A DNA stretch of 64,000 nt from Microbulbifer elongatus (GCF_021165935.1 NZ_CP088953.1:2155501-2219500), one strand, 5' to 3'. Shown: positions 10,352 to 29,712, counted from the first letter of the stretch. Numbers and translations: made by a program. Notes: generated by a model from the sequence alone, not told the origin.

Positions 10352-10603
10352 ATGTTGATCAAATTATTTGGCACTGCCCCTGTACGTCTGCGTCACCTTT
10401 TCGTGACTGCAGATAGCGCTGTGTCTGATGATCAGCGAAATGTTCTGGCTTGTCCTGTGGCTCACACTATATCCGCGGGCGCACTACCTACTCTTCTATG
10501 CGCCTATTCCGTGGGCACCGGCTTTTCCGTCATGGCGCATGTACGTGCTGCCATTGCGTGTACCGCACGCAAACTGCGTAAGGCCCGTAAATTGTTAACC
10601 TGA
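10352..10603 (+). CDS. Small hypothetical ORF in the leader of the MFS gene
   Basis: An 83-codon frame with ordinary codon use for this genome and a basic C-terminus (RKLRKARKLLT). No ribosome site stands out (AGAG lies 12 nt before the ATG), and I recognise no family. It ends about 20 nt before a set of competing hairpins ahead of the transporter gene. It could therefore be a leader peptide, a small protein, or a spurious frame. Confidence 0.35.
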   Translation: MLIKLFGTAPVRLRHLFVTADSAVSDDQRNVLACPVAHTISAGALPTLLCAYSVGTGFSVMAHVRAAIACTARKLRKARKLLT

Positions 10604-10626
10604 CAGTCAAACTGAATCGTACTGGA

Positions 10627-10663
10627 GGGTTTTCCCAAGACTCTCCACAGAAAACCCGGAGAG
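10627..10663 (+). promoter_or_regulatory. Possible antiterminator hairpins of a transcription attenuator
   Basis: GGGTTTTC (10627-10634) is perfectly complementary to GAAAACCC (10650-10657), and CTCTCC (10641-10646) to GGAGAG (10658-10663). Both pairings use bases of the 5' arm of the terminator that follows (10651-10661), so the structures exclude one another. This is the arrangement of an attenuator. The signal it senses cannot be read from sequence. Confidence 0.45.
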
Positions 10664-10686
10664 CCTTGGCCTCCGGGTTTTTTTTG
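10651..10686 (+). terminator. Strong intrinsic terminator upstream of the MFS gene
   Basis: AAAACCCGGAG (10651-10661) pairs perfectly with CTCCGGGTTTT (10671-10681), and a run of eight or nine T closes it. It lies only about 25 nt before the MFS start codon, so transcripts starting upstream must pass it to express the transporter. Confidence 0.85.
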
Positions 10687-10709
10687 CCGCTAATTTGGGA
10701 GAAATCGGC

Positions 10710-12008
10710 ATGGACAGGCAGTGGTGGCAATCGCTTTATGGCTTACCGCCTTTGATATGGGTCGTATTGATTGGCAGTTTTTTCGGTCGTGGTACCTACT
10801 TTATGGTGTGGCCTTTTCTCGCTGTAATGCTGCATCAAAAGTTCGCACTAGGCCCTGGGGTGATCGGTGCGGTACTCAGTATCTCGGCAATGTGTGCCGC
10901 GGTGCTTGGCTTTTATACTGGATCTCTATCTGATCGGTTCGGTCGAAAAATTCTGCTTCTAGCCGGCACCTTTATCAATGTGATCGCCTTCTTCTTACTT
11001 GCGGTGGCCGATAGCATTGAGGGGTTCGTGGTGGCAATTACGCTGAGTGCAGTAGGGCGCTCGGTATGGGAACCACCCGCCATGGCGATGTTTGGTGATC
11101 TGATTTCCGATACGCGTGTGCGAGAACTGGCGCTGCAGTTTCGCTATTTTCTGATCAATGCGGGGAGTGCCCTGGGGCCAATGATCGGCGTATGGGTGGG
11201 AATCAGTGCTCAGCAGACAACATTCAGTATCACAGCACTGAGTTACCTCGGGCTGTTTGTTGCTTTCATGTGGGCCTTTGCGTCTATACGACCAGGATCT
11301 GAGACCCCCAAGGGGACGGCTGGCAGTTCAAGCTTTGCCAGTACCGTGCGGGTGCTTGCGCGAGATAAAGTATTTCTGGTGACAATTTCCGCGAATATTC
11401 TCGCCTTGTTTATCTATGCTCACATGGACTCGAGCCTGATCCAGTACCTGACAGTCAATGATGCGCCCGGTATCGTGTCGCTCATTTCCAGCATGATTCT
11501 GATAAATGCGCTGACCATCGTGTTCTTGCAGTTCCCCTTGTTGCGCTTGATGCGCGATCTGGAGGTTAATCACCGCATTATTTTTGGACTCATGGTGTTG
11601 GCGTTGGGGCAGGTTTGGTTTGCATTCAACCCAATCCAATGGTTTTACGGCTGGCTCGGAGCGACATTTCTCATCAGTGTGGCAGAGGCAATTCTGTTTC
11701 CAAATATGAGTGTGCAAATAGATCGTATGGCGCCTGCAAATCTTCGAGGTAGCTACTTTGGTGCTACCAGCCTGTATGCATTCGGTTGGTCGAGTGCGCC
11801 ATTGGTCGGCGGTATTACCATTCAGTATTGGGGCGGGCAGGTGTTATATCTGGCAACCTTCATCTTGTGTCTTGTGGTTATGCTTTTGTACGTGTTTGCG
11901 TCCAAAGTTGCTGCGCTTCCTGTAGCGGCTGCACCGATCTCCGATGACGCCGTGACCAGCCACGGGGATGAGTCTGAAGAAAAAGCTCGCGTTCAGTCCG
12001 TTTGCTAA
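10710..12008 (+). CDS. Major facilitator superfamily transporter (MdtH-like drug efflux type)
   Basis: A 432-residue polytopic inner-membrane protein with about 12 hydrophobic segments. The loop after the second segment is GSLSDRFGRK, the MFS motif A. An MdtH-like proton-driven drug exporter is the best guess from length and the early GSFFGRGTYFMVWPFLA segment; the substrate is unknown. ATG 10710 is chosen because GGGAG lies 8 nt upstream; the frame also has a TTG at 10695 that lacks such a site. The gene follows a terminator with competing hairpins, so expression may be controlled by attenuation. Confidence 0.8.
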   Translation: MDRQWWQSLYGLPPLIWVVLIGSFFGRGTYFMVWPFLAVMLHQKFALGPGVIGAVLSISAMCAAVLGFYTGSLSDRFGRKILLLAGTFINVIAFFLLAVADSIEGFVVAITLSAVGRSVWEPPAMAMFGDLISDTRVRELALQFRYFLINAGSALGPMIGVWVGISAQQTTFSITALSYLGLFVAFMWAFASIRPGSETPKGTAGSSSFASTVRVLARDKVFLVTISANILALFIYAHMDSSLIQYLTVNDAPGIVSLISSMILINALTIVFLQFPLLRLMRDLEVNHRIIFGLMVLALGQVWFAFNPIQWFYGWLGATFLISVAEAILFPNMSVQIDRMAPANLRGSYFGATSLYAFGWSSAPLVGGITIQYWGGQVLYLATFILCLVVMLLYVFASKVAALPVAAAPISDDAVTSHGDESEEKARVQSVC

Positions 12009-12047
12009 CCAGCCGTTCCCTGAATGGTTTCAGCCGCCTTTTATCTT

Positions 12048-12072
12048 AGCCCCCGAACAGGGGGCTTCTTCT
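12048..12072. terminator. Intrinsic terminator after the MFS gene
   Basis: GCCCCC (12049-12054) pairs with GGGGGC (12060-12065) around a 5-base loop, followed by TTCTTCTT. It could also serve the minus-strand open fragment that ends here. Confidence 0.7.
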
Positions 12073-12233
12073 TAATGGAAGAGATGCTCGGCAGACTCCT
12101 CTATTGGCGTTTCCTGTTCATAGGTGTCTGCAGCTATTTCGATGACAGGAGGGGCCCGGTGGCGTGAAGCCTCTTCTCCTGACGCTCTGAGGAACCGAGC
12201 GTCGATGAAGTTCTGATTAATTTGTGAGCAGTG
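12072..12233 (-). pseudogene. Startless 53-codon protein-like fragment
   Basis: Minus strand bases 12233 down to 12075 read openly from a TGA to a TAA. The translation looks protein-like: it contains NFIDARFLRASGEEA and ends EESAEHLFH next to a hairpin. No ATG, GTG or TTG occurs in frame. It may be the remnant of a gene whose 5' part was lost or frameshifted, or chance. The remaining bases up to the adhesin gene (12234-12468) hold its AT-rich upstream region, and I see no gene there. Confidence 0.25.
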
Positions 12234-12468
12234 TCAGATTTCGAGGCGGGTATATTGAGATTCTGGCGCCAATATCTTCCTCGCCTGCATATATTCTTTT
12301 TTTTAGACGACCGCCCTTAACTTGAAAAATTCGAATAACTCATCCATACCAAAGTATGTGTGATTAAAAATTACACATATTGTGCAGGTGGTGATCGCTT
12401 CGGAGGTGTGGCTGTCATCACATTCTTTGGGGTCCATCAGAAAGCGATGGAAAGAAAAGGTATGCAGG

Positions 12469-14265
12469 ATGCAAACCCAGGTAGTCGACAAGTCTAGCGG
12501 CGCCTTGAGTTCATTCGAATCCACCCACGTGGTTTTAGATGCACCAGGGTTCGTAAAACTCCAGTTAGCGCAAGATGAAATTCGCGCTTTCTCCAGGGCT
12601 GGGGACGATCTGATAGTTCAGCTCGCCTCTGGTGAAATAGTCACAATTGAGAATTTCTATCTCGCAGACGCGACCGATGCTCAAAGTGACCTGTTTTTGG
12701 AAGACCCTGATTCGGGTACGGTTCTGCTTGCGCAGAAAGGTGCAGACGGATCTATTTTCTCCATGGCACAGGTGAGCAGTAGCGCGGACCTGGCGGGGGT
12801 TGTTCCTCCCACGGGCGAAGTCGTTTGCCCTTGGGTATGGGCGGGGCTTTCGGCATTAGGGATTGCCGCCATCGCTCACGCGGTGGATGATGACAACGAT
12901 GATAATAATGAGCGCGGAATATTTGAACCTTTCCTGAAGCCGACTCCGTTCGGACCCATCCCTGTGCCTCCCCCCGCCCCTCCTCCTGCACCGGATAGCG
13001 ACGCAGACGCGGACTCCGATGCAGATGCCGACGCCGATGCGGATGCGGATGCCGATGCGGATGCCGATGCGGATGCGGATGCGGATGCCGATGCCGATGC
13101 CGATGCCGACGCAGACGCAGATGCCGATGCGGATGCCGATGCGGATGCGGATGCGGATGCCGATGCCGATGCCGATGCCGATGCCGACGCAGACGCAGAT
13201 GCCGACGCAGATGCCGACGCAGATGCCGACGCAGACGCAGATGCCGATGCAGACGCAGATGCCGATGCAGACGCAGATGCCGATGCAGACGCAGACGCAG
13301 ATGCCGATGCAGACGCAGATGCCGATGCAGACGCAGATGCCGATGCAGACGCAGACGCAGACGCAGACGCAGATGCCGATGCTGATGCCGATGCCGATGC
13401 TGATGCCGATGCCGATGCCGATGCCGATGCCGATGCCGATGCCGATGCCGATGCCGATGCCGATGCAGACGCCGATGCCGATGCCGACGCAGACGCCGAT
13501 TCGGATGCCGATGCCGATGCCGATGCCGATGCAGATGCCGACGCTGACGCCGACGCTGACGCCGACGCTGACGCCGACGCTGACGCCGATGCGGATGCTG
13601 ACGCCGATGCCGACGCTGATGCTGATGCCGATGCGGATGCCGATGCCGATGCCGACTGCGACAAGGAATGTGAAATCAATGTCAATGTCGACGTAGAGCT
13701 CGAATGTGACGCTGACGCCGATTCAGATGCAGATGCAGACGCGGATTCAGATAGTGATTTCGAGTATTCGTTTGATTTTGTATACAAGGGAAGTGAGTTC
13801 GACGTCGATATTGAGATTGATTTTGACAAGGTGATAAACGAGGAGACTTGCGAGCTAAATTTGGACGTTGATATTGATATCGCGTACTCGCTAGTTGACC
13901 AATACGGCAACCCGATTCCATGCCCAGATCCGTTAACGGAAGAGCACATAGAAACTCTGATGGAAGAAAGTATCGAGCTGGGCCTCGAATCGGTACTTGG
14001 TATCTATTTTAGGAATGAATGCTGTTGTGAGGACCCGTTTAATACGGCCGTTGAGAGCGGTACACAGGACGTCGCCGCCATTGGTTTAGGGGACTTATTA
14101 GTTGATTATTTCGACAGTCACGAAGCATTTGAACCATCACTAGATCTGCTGAGTACCGGTACTCTGTCTAATTTGCCGGACGACTCTTCGTCGGAAGTGG
14201 TGGCGATTGAATTTCATGACACTACCGAAAGTCTTTGGCAGCAAGGCGGTGTACACGAGTTCTGA
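12469..14265 (+). CDS. BapA-prefix secreted protein with Asp-Ala repeat tract (smaller paralogue)
   Basis: A 598-residue protein. Residues 1-120 match the prefix of BapA-type adhesins ([19 protein letters not shown]) and the N-terminus of the giant protein downstream ([11 protein letters not shown] versus [11 protein letters not shown]). A hydrophobic stretch with [19 protein letters not shown] and an acidic DDDNDDNN patch follow, then a Pro-rich linker. Residues 176-396 alternate Asp and Ala almost perfectly. The C-terminal 200 residues are acidic, contain eight cysteines including CCC, and match nothing I recognise; the type I C-terminal domain of the giant protein is absent. ATG 12469 is preceded by AAGG at 8 nt. 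Export by the adjacent type I system is inferred from synteny and the shared prefix. Likely an extracellular polyanionic adhesin or matrix protein. Confidence 0.8.
   Translation: MQTQVVDKSSGALSSFESTHVVLDAPGFVKLQLAQDEIRAFSRAGDDLIVQLASGEIVTIENFYLADATDAQSDLFLEDPDSGTVLLAQKGADGSIFSMAQVSSSADLAGVVPPTGEVVCPWVWAGLSALGIAAIAHAVDDDNDDNNERGIFEPFLKPTPFGPIPVPPPAPPPAPDSDADADSDADADADADADADADADADADADADADADADADADADADADADADADADADADADADADADADADADADADADADADADADADADADADADADADADADADADADADADADADADADADADADADADADADADADADADADADADADADADADADADADADSDADADADADADADADADADADADADADADADADADADADADADADADADADCDKECEINVNVDVELECDADADSDADADADSDSDFEYSFDFVYKGSEFDVDIEIDFDKVINEETCELNLDVDIDIAYSLVDQYGNPIPCPDPLTEEHIETLMEESIELGLESVLGIYFRNECCCEDPFNTAVESGTQDVAAIGLGDLLVDYFDSHEAFEPSLDLLSTGTLSNLPDDSSSEVVAIEFHDTTESLWQQGGVHEF
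12994..13656 (+). repeat. Asp-Ala hexanucleotide tract (GAYGCN)n, small paralogue
   Basis: 663 bases encode 221 residues of alternating Asp and Ala. The hexamer varies at third codon positions (GAT/GAC; GCA, GCC, GCG, GCT). Amino-acid changes are limited to a few Ser at Ala positions; no Asp position is changed. A short second stretch of the same kind lies at about 13708-13752. Confidence 0.95.
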
Positions 14266-14303
14266 CAAAGATTGATCAACATGGCCGACTACTTTGGCGC
14301 CAC

Positions 14304-14335
14304 AAGCACCGGGCTAAAAACCCGGTGCTTTTTTA
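14304..14335 (+). terminator. Intrinsic terminator after the small Asp-Ala protein
   Basis: AAGCACCGGG (14304-14313) pairs perfectly with CCCGGTGCTT (14321-14330), followed by a T-rich run. It separates the first substrate gene from the secretion operon, so substrate and machinery can be expressed at different levels. Confidence 0.85.
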
Positions 14336-14440
14336 TTGAGCTAAACTTTATGCGGCAATAGAAATAAATTTCCGCACAGGGCCCAAGAGCGCAGGGTCGC
14401 CAGAAAGCGATTCAGTTGCGGCACAAAAAAGTGAATAAAT

Positions 14441-15925
14441 GTGAGCCAGCGATACGATCACCGCAAGCTACGGATGGCTGAGCGTCGTAATGACCGCCAA
14501 CCCCATTTTCTTCTACCGTTTCTGGTCTCTAGCCTGATTGTGGGCGCTTCCGTCGCAATAGCCGACAGCGCCGCGCAGATTGAAACGGAGTCCATCAGCC
14601 CGGGTCAGCTCCAGGGCGAAGTGAGCGTTAATCCGCTATTCAACGCACAACCACTCAATCCGGGGATCTCATCGAGTACCGCCAGCCTGCAGATAAACAT
14701 GACAAATGCTGTCCAGCAGGCGGTGGGGTGGCATCCGGCAGTTGGCGAATCTGTGGGTGAACTACACCGCCAACAGGAGAATATCCGCGCCGCTCGCGCT
14801 GGCTATTTCCCACAAGTCAGTGTCGGTGTCGTAGGAGGGTATGAAACAGAGAACGAAGGAAATGGAGATGGTCACGCAGTACAGCTGTACGTATCTCAGG
14901 TCCTTTATGATTTCGGGAAAATCGCGGGCAGCGTCGACGCCGCCACCGCTGGGGCAAGGGCATCCCAGGCACGTGTTTTACAACAAATAGATACGATTGC
15001 ACGTGATACCGCGCAAGCGGCGATTGAGGTTCTCCGTTACCAATCTCTCGTCGATTCTGCCGACGCGCAGATCGAGGGTGTTTCAGCGATTTCCAACCTG
15101 GTAACCATGCGCAACCAACGTGGTGCGAGCTCGCGGTCAGATGTCCTGCAGGCACAAGCGCGTATCGAATCTGCAAGGGCTAACCGTCAGCAGACCATCG
15201 CCCAACTTAATCGGTGGCGCAGTGTTTTGCAGAATCTGATGGGCGTGGAGCAACCTGTTGTTTTGAAAAACGGCGTTCCCCAGTCGATTGTCAATGGCTG
15301 CTCGGTAGACCCTCTGCAGGCGAACGCAGCACCTGCGGTACTGGTCGCAGAAGCCGAACGTGCCGAAGCGGTAGCACAATTGAAAGAGGCGCGCGCGCAA
15401 TCGTGGCCGACTCTCTCCCTGGACGGAAGTGTGAATAGCTATCTGGATCAGGAGTATGTGGACGTGAACGCCCTAAATGATCATGAAAGTGCCATATTTC
15501 TGAACCTGTCGATGCCCATCTATCAGGGGGGGCGACTATATGCGAATCGCGACGCCGCGAACTTCGCGATGCGTTCAGCGGAAGCGGCCAAAGATAATGC
15601 CCGTCTTGCTGTCGCCCGGGATCTTCGGATCGCCCAAAGTCAGAGCGTAGGACTGGAGCGCAGCCTGAATATCCTCGATGCCCGCCTGCATGCAATCGAA
15701 GAAACCCGGGATTTATACAGAAAACAGTACTCTGCACTGGGGACACGGACGTTGGTTGAGCTACTGAACTCGGAGGAAGAGGTTCAACAGGCTCGCATTG
15801 AAAAAAGTAATACACAATATGATCTATATAGCCTGCAGGTAGATTGCCTGTACACCGTGGGGCAAGTCCGCCGCGCCTTTCATCTTGATGGTCGACAGGT
15901 ACAGGGTGTAGAAATTCTGCCGTGA
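14441..15925 (+). CDS. TolC-like type I secretion outer-membrane protein
   Basis: A 494-residue protein of the outer membrane efflux family. A signal peptide covers HFLLPFLVSSLIVGASVAIA, followed by long alpha-helical repeats (ARAGYFPQVSVGV; GASSRSDVLQAQARIESARA; RTLVELLNSEEEVQQARIE) typical of TolC/LapE/AggA channels. It would form the trimeric outer-membrane exit duct for the ABC exporter and fusion protein encoded next. The start is GTG 14441, or possibly ATG 14474, which gives a shorter and more normal signal peptide. The gene begins the three-gene secretion operon and lies 46 nt before the exporter gene. Confidence 0.88.
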   Translation: MSQRYDHRKLRMAERRNDRQPHFLLPFLVSSLIVGASVAIADSAAQIETESISPGQLQGEVSVNPLFNAQPLNPGISSSTASLQINMTNAVQQAVGWHPAVGESVGELHRQQENIRAARAGYFPQVSVGVVGGYETENEGNGDGHAVQLYVSQVLYDFGKIAGSVDAATAGARASQARVLQQIDTIARDTAQAAIEVLRYQSLVDSADAQIEGVSAISNLVTMRNQRGASSRSDVLQAQARIESARANRQQTIAQLNRWRSVLQNLMGVEQPVVLKNGVPQSIVNGCSVDPLQANAAPAVLVAEAERAEAVAQLKEARAQSWPTLSLDGSVNSYLDQEYVDVNALNDHESAIFLNLSMPIYQGGRLYANRDAANFAMRSAEAAKDNARLAVARDLRIAQSQSVGLERSLNILDARLHAIEETRDLYRKQYSALGTRTLVELLNSEEEVQQARIEKSNTQYDLYSLQVDCLYTVGQVRRAFHLDGRQVQGVEILP

Positions 15926-15971
15926 ATAAGCGCCGGATACGTAAGGGGCATTTCGTCAGAGCAATCTAAGG

Positions 15972-18146
15972 GTGAGTCGGAGTTTTATGAAAAATGCTGA
16001 GCCGTTGAATACTGATTATTCGCCCTGGCTGGCTGCTGTATTATCGGTGGCGAAATACTATCGTCTGGATTTTTCCGCTGAAAATGTGCGTATTGCCGGA
16101 AACTGGAGTGGCGAAGAAACTACGGAAAGCGTCATCCGAAGTATGGCCCGACAAGCGGGTTTGGTCGTCCGCTTCACTACCTTTAATTCAAGCATGTTGT
16201 CGCCATGGCGCTTGCCGTTGGTCGTGCAACTCAAGGGCGGCCAGGTCGGTGTGATTGAGGCGATCGACGGCGACGGTAAAGTCGCGCTCGCATTCAGCGG
16301 TGATGAGGGCGCCAACACCTCCGTGGATGCTGAGATCCTGAAGAAAGAGGTTACATCGGTGGTCGTTTTAAGACCGTCGAGCAATGTCGCGGATGTACGT
16401 GTTGATGATTATATCAAGCCACAGGAAAAGCACTGGTTTCGATCGATCATATTGAGAGACCTCAAACCGTATGGTCATGTGGTTATTGCTACAACCGCAG
16501 CAAATATTCTGGCGCTTGCGGGTATCCTCTTCTCCAAGCAGGTATACGACCGCGTCATACCTGCAGAATCCATGCCCACACTGTATGTGCTCTTTATCGG
16601 TGTCGTAATCGCCATTGTTTTCACCTTTCTGTTACAGGTAACACGAATAAAGATCACGGATCTTCTGGGTAAACGCGCTGATATTCGCGTGTCTGACCTG
16701 GTATACGGCCATGCGGTGCGATTGCGCAACAGTGCGAAGCCGAAATCGACCGGCGTATTTATTTCGCAGATCAAAGAGCTTGAACGGGTTCGGGAAATGG
16801 TTACCTCGACCACCATTCTCGCCCTGGCAGACTTTCCGTTCTTTTTCCTTTTTCTGTTTGTCATGTGGTATGTGGCGGGTCCCCTGGCGCTGGTGCCATT
16901 GGGTGCTCTGGTGCTATTAGTAATACCCGGGCTGCTCGCGCAGAAGAAGCTTTCCAGCCTGGTCGCGGAGGCAAATCGGGAATCGGCCCTCAGAAACGCA
17001 ATGTTGGTTGAAACCATTCAGGGAATGGAAGATATCAAGGCACTACAGGCTGAGCAGCGGTTCCAGCAGCAATGGAACCACTACAACGCGGTAACCTCTG
17101 AGGCGAGCCTCAAGCTTCGTAATCTGATTGGGCGGCTGACAACCTGGACGCAGAATATCCAGACGTCTGTATTTGCTGTCGTGGTCCTGATCGGCGCGCC
17201 GATGGTAATGGCTGGCGATTTGACCACGGGTTCTCTGGTTGCGGCATCTATATTGGGCTCTCGGATGATGGCGCCCATGTCACAGATCACTCAGGTGCTG
17301 AGTCGCTGGCAGCAGGCAAAGTACGCCCTTAAAGGGTTGGATCAGATAATGCAGCTACCGGTGGATCATCCGCAGGGGAGCAAGCGGGTGCATATTCCCA
17401 ATATTGCCGGCAATTTTACGTTGACGCAGGCAGTCTTCAAGTACAGCGCAGACTGTGCCTTGCCAGCACTCACAGTATCGAAACTGCATATCCGTGCTGG
17501 GGAAAAAATCGCTGTGCTTGGCCGAAATGGCGCAGGTAAGTCAACCTTGCTACAAGGATTGTCCGGCATTCTCGAGGCAAACCAAGGTGAGATTACCCTT
17601 GAGAATGTAAGTTTGGCGCATATTGATCCAGCGGATACACGACGGGATATCGGGTTACTGACGCAAAATTCGAGTCTTTTTCACGGTACATTGAGAGAAA
17701 ACATCACGCTGGGAGCCCCCGGTGCGACGGACCGGGAAATTGTGGCGGCACTGGATATGTCCGGAGCATTGGAGTTCGTTCGCAAGCTGTCGAAAGGGTT
17801 GGATCACATGGTGCTCGAAGGTGGTCTCGGGATGTCTGGTGGGCAGCGTCAATCGTTACTGCTGGCCCGGCTGTTCATTCGCGACCCGAGTGTTGTGCTG
17901 CTGGATGAGCCCACTGCATCGCTCGATGATATGACCGAAAAGCGCTTTATAAGAAAACTGCAAAAGTGGGCGCACGGTAGAACGCTGATAGTTGCTACGC
18001 ATCGAAGCAGCACTTTGCAGCTGGCGGACCGAATTCTAGTGGTCGAGAATGGCGAGCTGGTTCTCGATGCACCGAAGGAGGATGCGTTGAGCCGGCTGGC
18101 ACAGGCGAGCTCTCGCGCGACCCGTAGTAAGGAGGTAGTTGGCTGA
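15972..18146 (+). CDS. Type I secretion ABC exporter (LapB/LssB-like) with C39-like domain
   Basis: A 724-residue fused permease-ATPase. Residues 1-130 resemble a peptidase C39 domain but lack the catalytic cysteine (SPWLAAVLSVAKYY where processing peptidases have Cys), as in exporters of large adhesins, where the domain only docks substrate. Membrane segments occupy about residues 165-440. The ATPase has Walker A GRNGAGKST near residue 516, the signature MSGGQRQ near 620, Walker B VVLLDEP near 640 and an H-loop VATHR. The frame starts at GTG 15972; ATG 15987, preceded by CGGAG, is an alternative. Together with the flanking genes it should export the Asp-Ala proteins in one step to the outside. 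Confidence 0.9.
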   Translation: MSRSFMKNAEPLNTDYSPWLAAVLSVAKYYRLDFSAENVRIAGNWSGEETTESVIRSMARQAGLVVRFTTFNSSMLSPWRLPLVVQLKGGQVGVIEAIDGDGKVALAFSGDEGANTSVDAEILKKEVTSVVVLRPSSNVADVRVDDYIKPQEKHWFRSIILRDLKPYGHVVIATTAANILALAGILFSKQVYDRVIPAESMPTLYVLFIGVVIAIVFTFLLQVTRIKITDLLGKRADIRVSDLVYGHAVRLRNSAKPKSTGVFISQIKELERVREMVTSTTILALADFPFFFLFLFVMWYVAGPLALVPLGALVLLVIPGLLAQKKLSSLVAEANRESALRNAMLVETIQGMEDIKALQAEQRFQQQWNHYNAVTSEASLKLRNLIGRLTTWTQNIQTSVFAVVVLIGAPMVMAGDLTTGSLVAASILGSRMMAPMSQITQVLSRWQQAKYALKGLDQIMQLPVDHPQGSKRVHIPNIAGNFTLTQAVFKYSADCALPALTVSKLHIRAGEKIAVLGRNGAGKSTLLQGLSGILEANQGEITLENVSLAHIDPADTRRDIGLLTQNSSLFHGTLRENITLGAPGATDREIVAALDMSGALEFVRKLSKGLDHMVLEGGLGMSGGQRQSLLLARLFIRDPSVVLLDEPTASLDDMTEKRFIRKLQKWAHGRTLIVATHRSSTLQLADRILVVENGELVLDAPKEDALSRLAQASSRATRSKEVVG

Positions 18147-19465
18147 TGACTGACAATTCCGATAAACATTCATCGTCCGAACGTGCCGTCGGTAGTATTA
18201 GTGAACAGGATTTCGTTCCCGCGTCGATTGGTACTGTTCATGACAAAGCGCGTAGTGCAAGTAGTGTTGCCATTCTGGAAGCTGATTTTCAGAATGCTGG
18301 TGCGCACTTCAATGTGGAGTTGGACGACGCTCGGCTGACAAAGTCGACTCGTATTGTATGGATATTTTTGTTGCTGCTGGTAACTCTTATTACTTGGTCG
18401 TATTTTGCGGAAGTGGATGAGGTTTCTAGAGGGAGTGGGAAAGTAATACCGACGTCCCGTGCCCAGATCATCCAGTCCCTGGAAGGGGGGATTCTCGCGG
18501 AACTCAAGGTAATGGAGGGGGATATCGTCGAGCAAGGACAGGTCATCGCACAACTTGATCCCACAAAAATTCGCTCCAATGTCAATGAGAGTGAAGCACG
18601 ATTTCGCGCGGCGTTGGCTAGTGCGGCTAGATTAAGTGCAGAGGTGAGCGGTCGGAAGCTGATTTTTCCCGAAGAGCTTGCTGGATACCAGAATCTGATC
18701 GCTAAAGAGAAAAAGCTCTACACTATCCGCCAGAATGGATTACAGGATGCGTTGGAAAGCTTGCAGGAATCGCTGAGCCTGGTAAAAAGTGAATTGAAGA
18801 TAACCCGGGACCTTGTAGAGTCAGGCGCAGCGAGTAGTGTGGAGGTGCTTCGGCTAAGTCGCCAAAAATCCGAACTTGAGCTGAAGATTAAGGAAGCGAA
18901 ATCCGAGTATATGGTTCAGGCGAGGGAAGAGCTAGCGAGCGTCAGCGCGGAGGTTGAAGCACTTAGGTCTATTATTGAGGGGCGGTCAGACTCTCTGACG
19001 CGGTTGACGCTAAAGTCACCGGTGCGGGGCATTGTCAAAGATATCGCCGTCACAACGATTGGCGGAGTAATACCGCCGAATGGTCATTTGATGGAGATCG
19101 TACCTCTGGATGACCGTCTGTTGGTAGAGGCAAAGATTTCGCCAAGAGATATCGCCTACATACACCCAGGTCAAAGTGCGAAAGTTAAAATTACCGCGTA
19201 CGACTATTCTATTTTTGGCGGTCTGGAAGGAAAGGTTGTTACGATTTCCCCCGATACGATTCAGGATGAGAACAAGCCGGACGAGTACTATTACCATGTT
19301 ACCATCCTGACGGACGCGCCTGCCCTAATTAACAAGTCCGGTAAAAAGTTTCCAATCGTTCCAGGGATGATTGCTTCAGTAGATATAAAGACTGGTGCAA
19401 AAACTATATTTGATTATCTTGTTAAGCCAATTAATCAAGCGGGGGAAGCTTTGCGAGAGCGTTAA
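18146..19465 (+). CDS. HlyD/LapC-family type I secretion membrane fusion protein
   Basis: A 439-residue periplasmic adaptor linking the ABC exporter to the TolC-like duct. A cytoplasmic tail of about 65 residues precedes one membrane segment (IVWIFLLLLVTLITWSYFA). The segment GSGKVIPTSRAQIIQSLEGG opens the lipoyl half, a long coiled coil follows (residues about 150-300), and LTLKSPVRGIVKDIAV closes it. Its ATG overlaps the TGA of the exporter gene by one base (TGATG), and AAGGAGGT lies upstream, so the two are translationally coupled. Confidence 0.92.
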   Translation: MTDNSDKHSSSERAVGSISEQDFVPASIGTVHDKARSASSVAILEADFQNAGAHFNVELDDARLTKSTRIVWIFLLLLVTLITWSYFAEVDEVSRGSGKVIPTSRAQIIQSLEGGILAELKVMEGDIVEQGQVIAQLDPTKIRSNVNESEARFRAALASAARLSAEVSGRKLIFPEELAGYQNLIAKEKKLYTIRQNGLQDALESLQESLSLVKSELKITRDLVESGAASSVEVLRLSRQKSELELKIKEAKSEYMVQAREELASVSAEVEALRSIIEGRSDSLTRLTLKSPVRGIVKDIAVTTIGGVIPPNGHLMEIVPLDDRLLVEAKISPRDIAYIHPGQSAKVKITAYDYSIFGGLEGKVVTISPDTIQDENKPDEYYYHVTILTDAPALINKSGKKFPIVPGMIASVDIKTGAKTIFDYLVKPINQAGEALRER

Positions 19466-19880
19466 TTCGTAACTGATCTAGCTACTTGAGTCTATTTACC
19501 CGCTTTCACATATCGGGGTGCCCTTAGAGTAGGCCCCAAAAACTCATCTTTTCCATACTGCTTTACACACTGACTGTTCCCAACATCCTTATCTGTCTTT
19601 TTTCTCTGCCTGTTTTTTGATCGATTGATCAAATTTCTCGCCGTTTTCTTATGAGATGCGAATTGTGTCAATCGTTCGACCTTTCAGTCTCATGCCTCAA
19701 TTATTTACTAGGCTGTTAAAAACTTGGCCTATTTCCAGGCTGGTAACCATTGGTAGGGAATAAATCCAACTTCGGGCGTACTACCAATTCTCTTTAAAAG
19801 TGTTCTGTCGGTGGAGCTGAAGATTAATGCGGTGCTGCGGCTGCTTCGAAAAATAAACTTTCTATAGCTAGGTGATGAAT
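19466..19880 (+). other. 415-base leader/promoter region of the giant adhesin gene
   Basis: No gene is seen here. The region is more AT-rich than its surroundings, suiting a long regulated 5' region. ATTGGTAG (19749-19756) and CTACCAAT (19781-19788) form an 8-bp stem around a 24-base loop. I found no clear c-di-GMP riboswitch pattern and no convincing terminator after the HlyD gene, so read-through from the operon is possible. Confidence 0.4.
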
Positions 19881-29687
<9,807 letters not shown>

Positions 29688-29712
29688 AATTCGATCTGCC
29701 TCTTTAATCCAC

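Noticed and set aside
12994..13656. Repeat arrays considered as CRISPR
   Set aside because: There are no spacers, the unit is a six-base coding repeat, and no cas genes are near.
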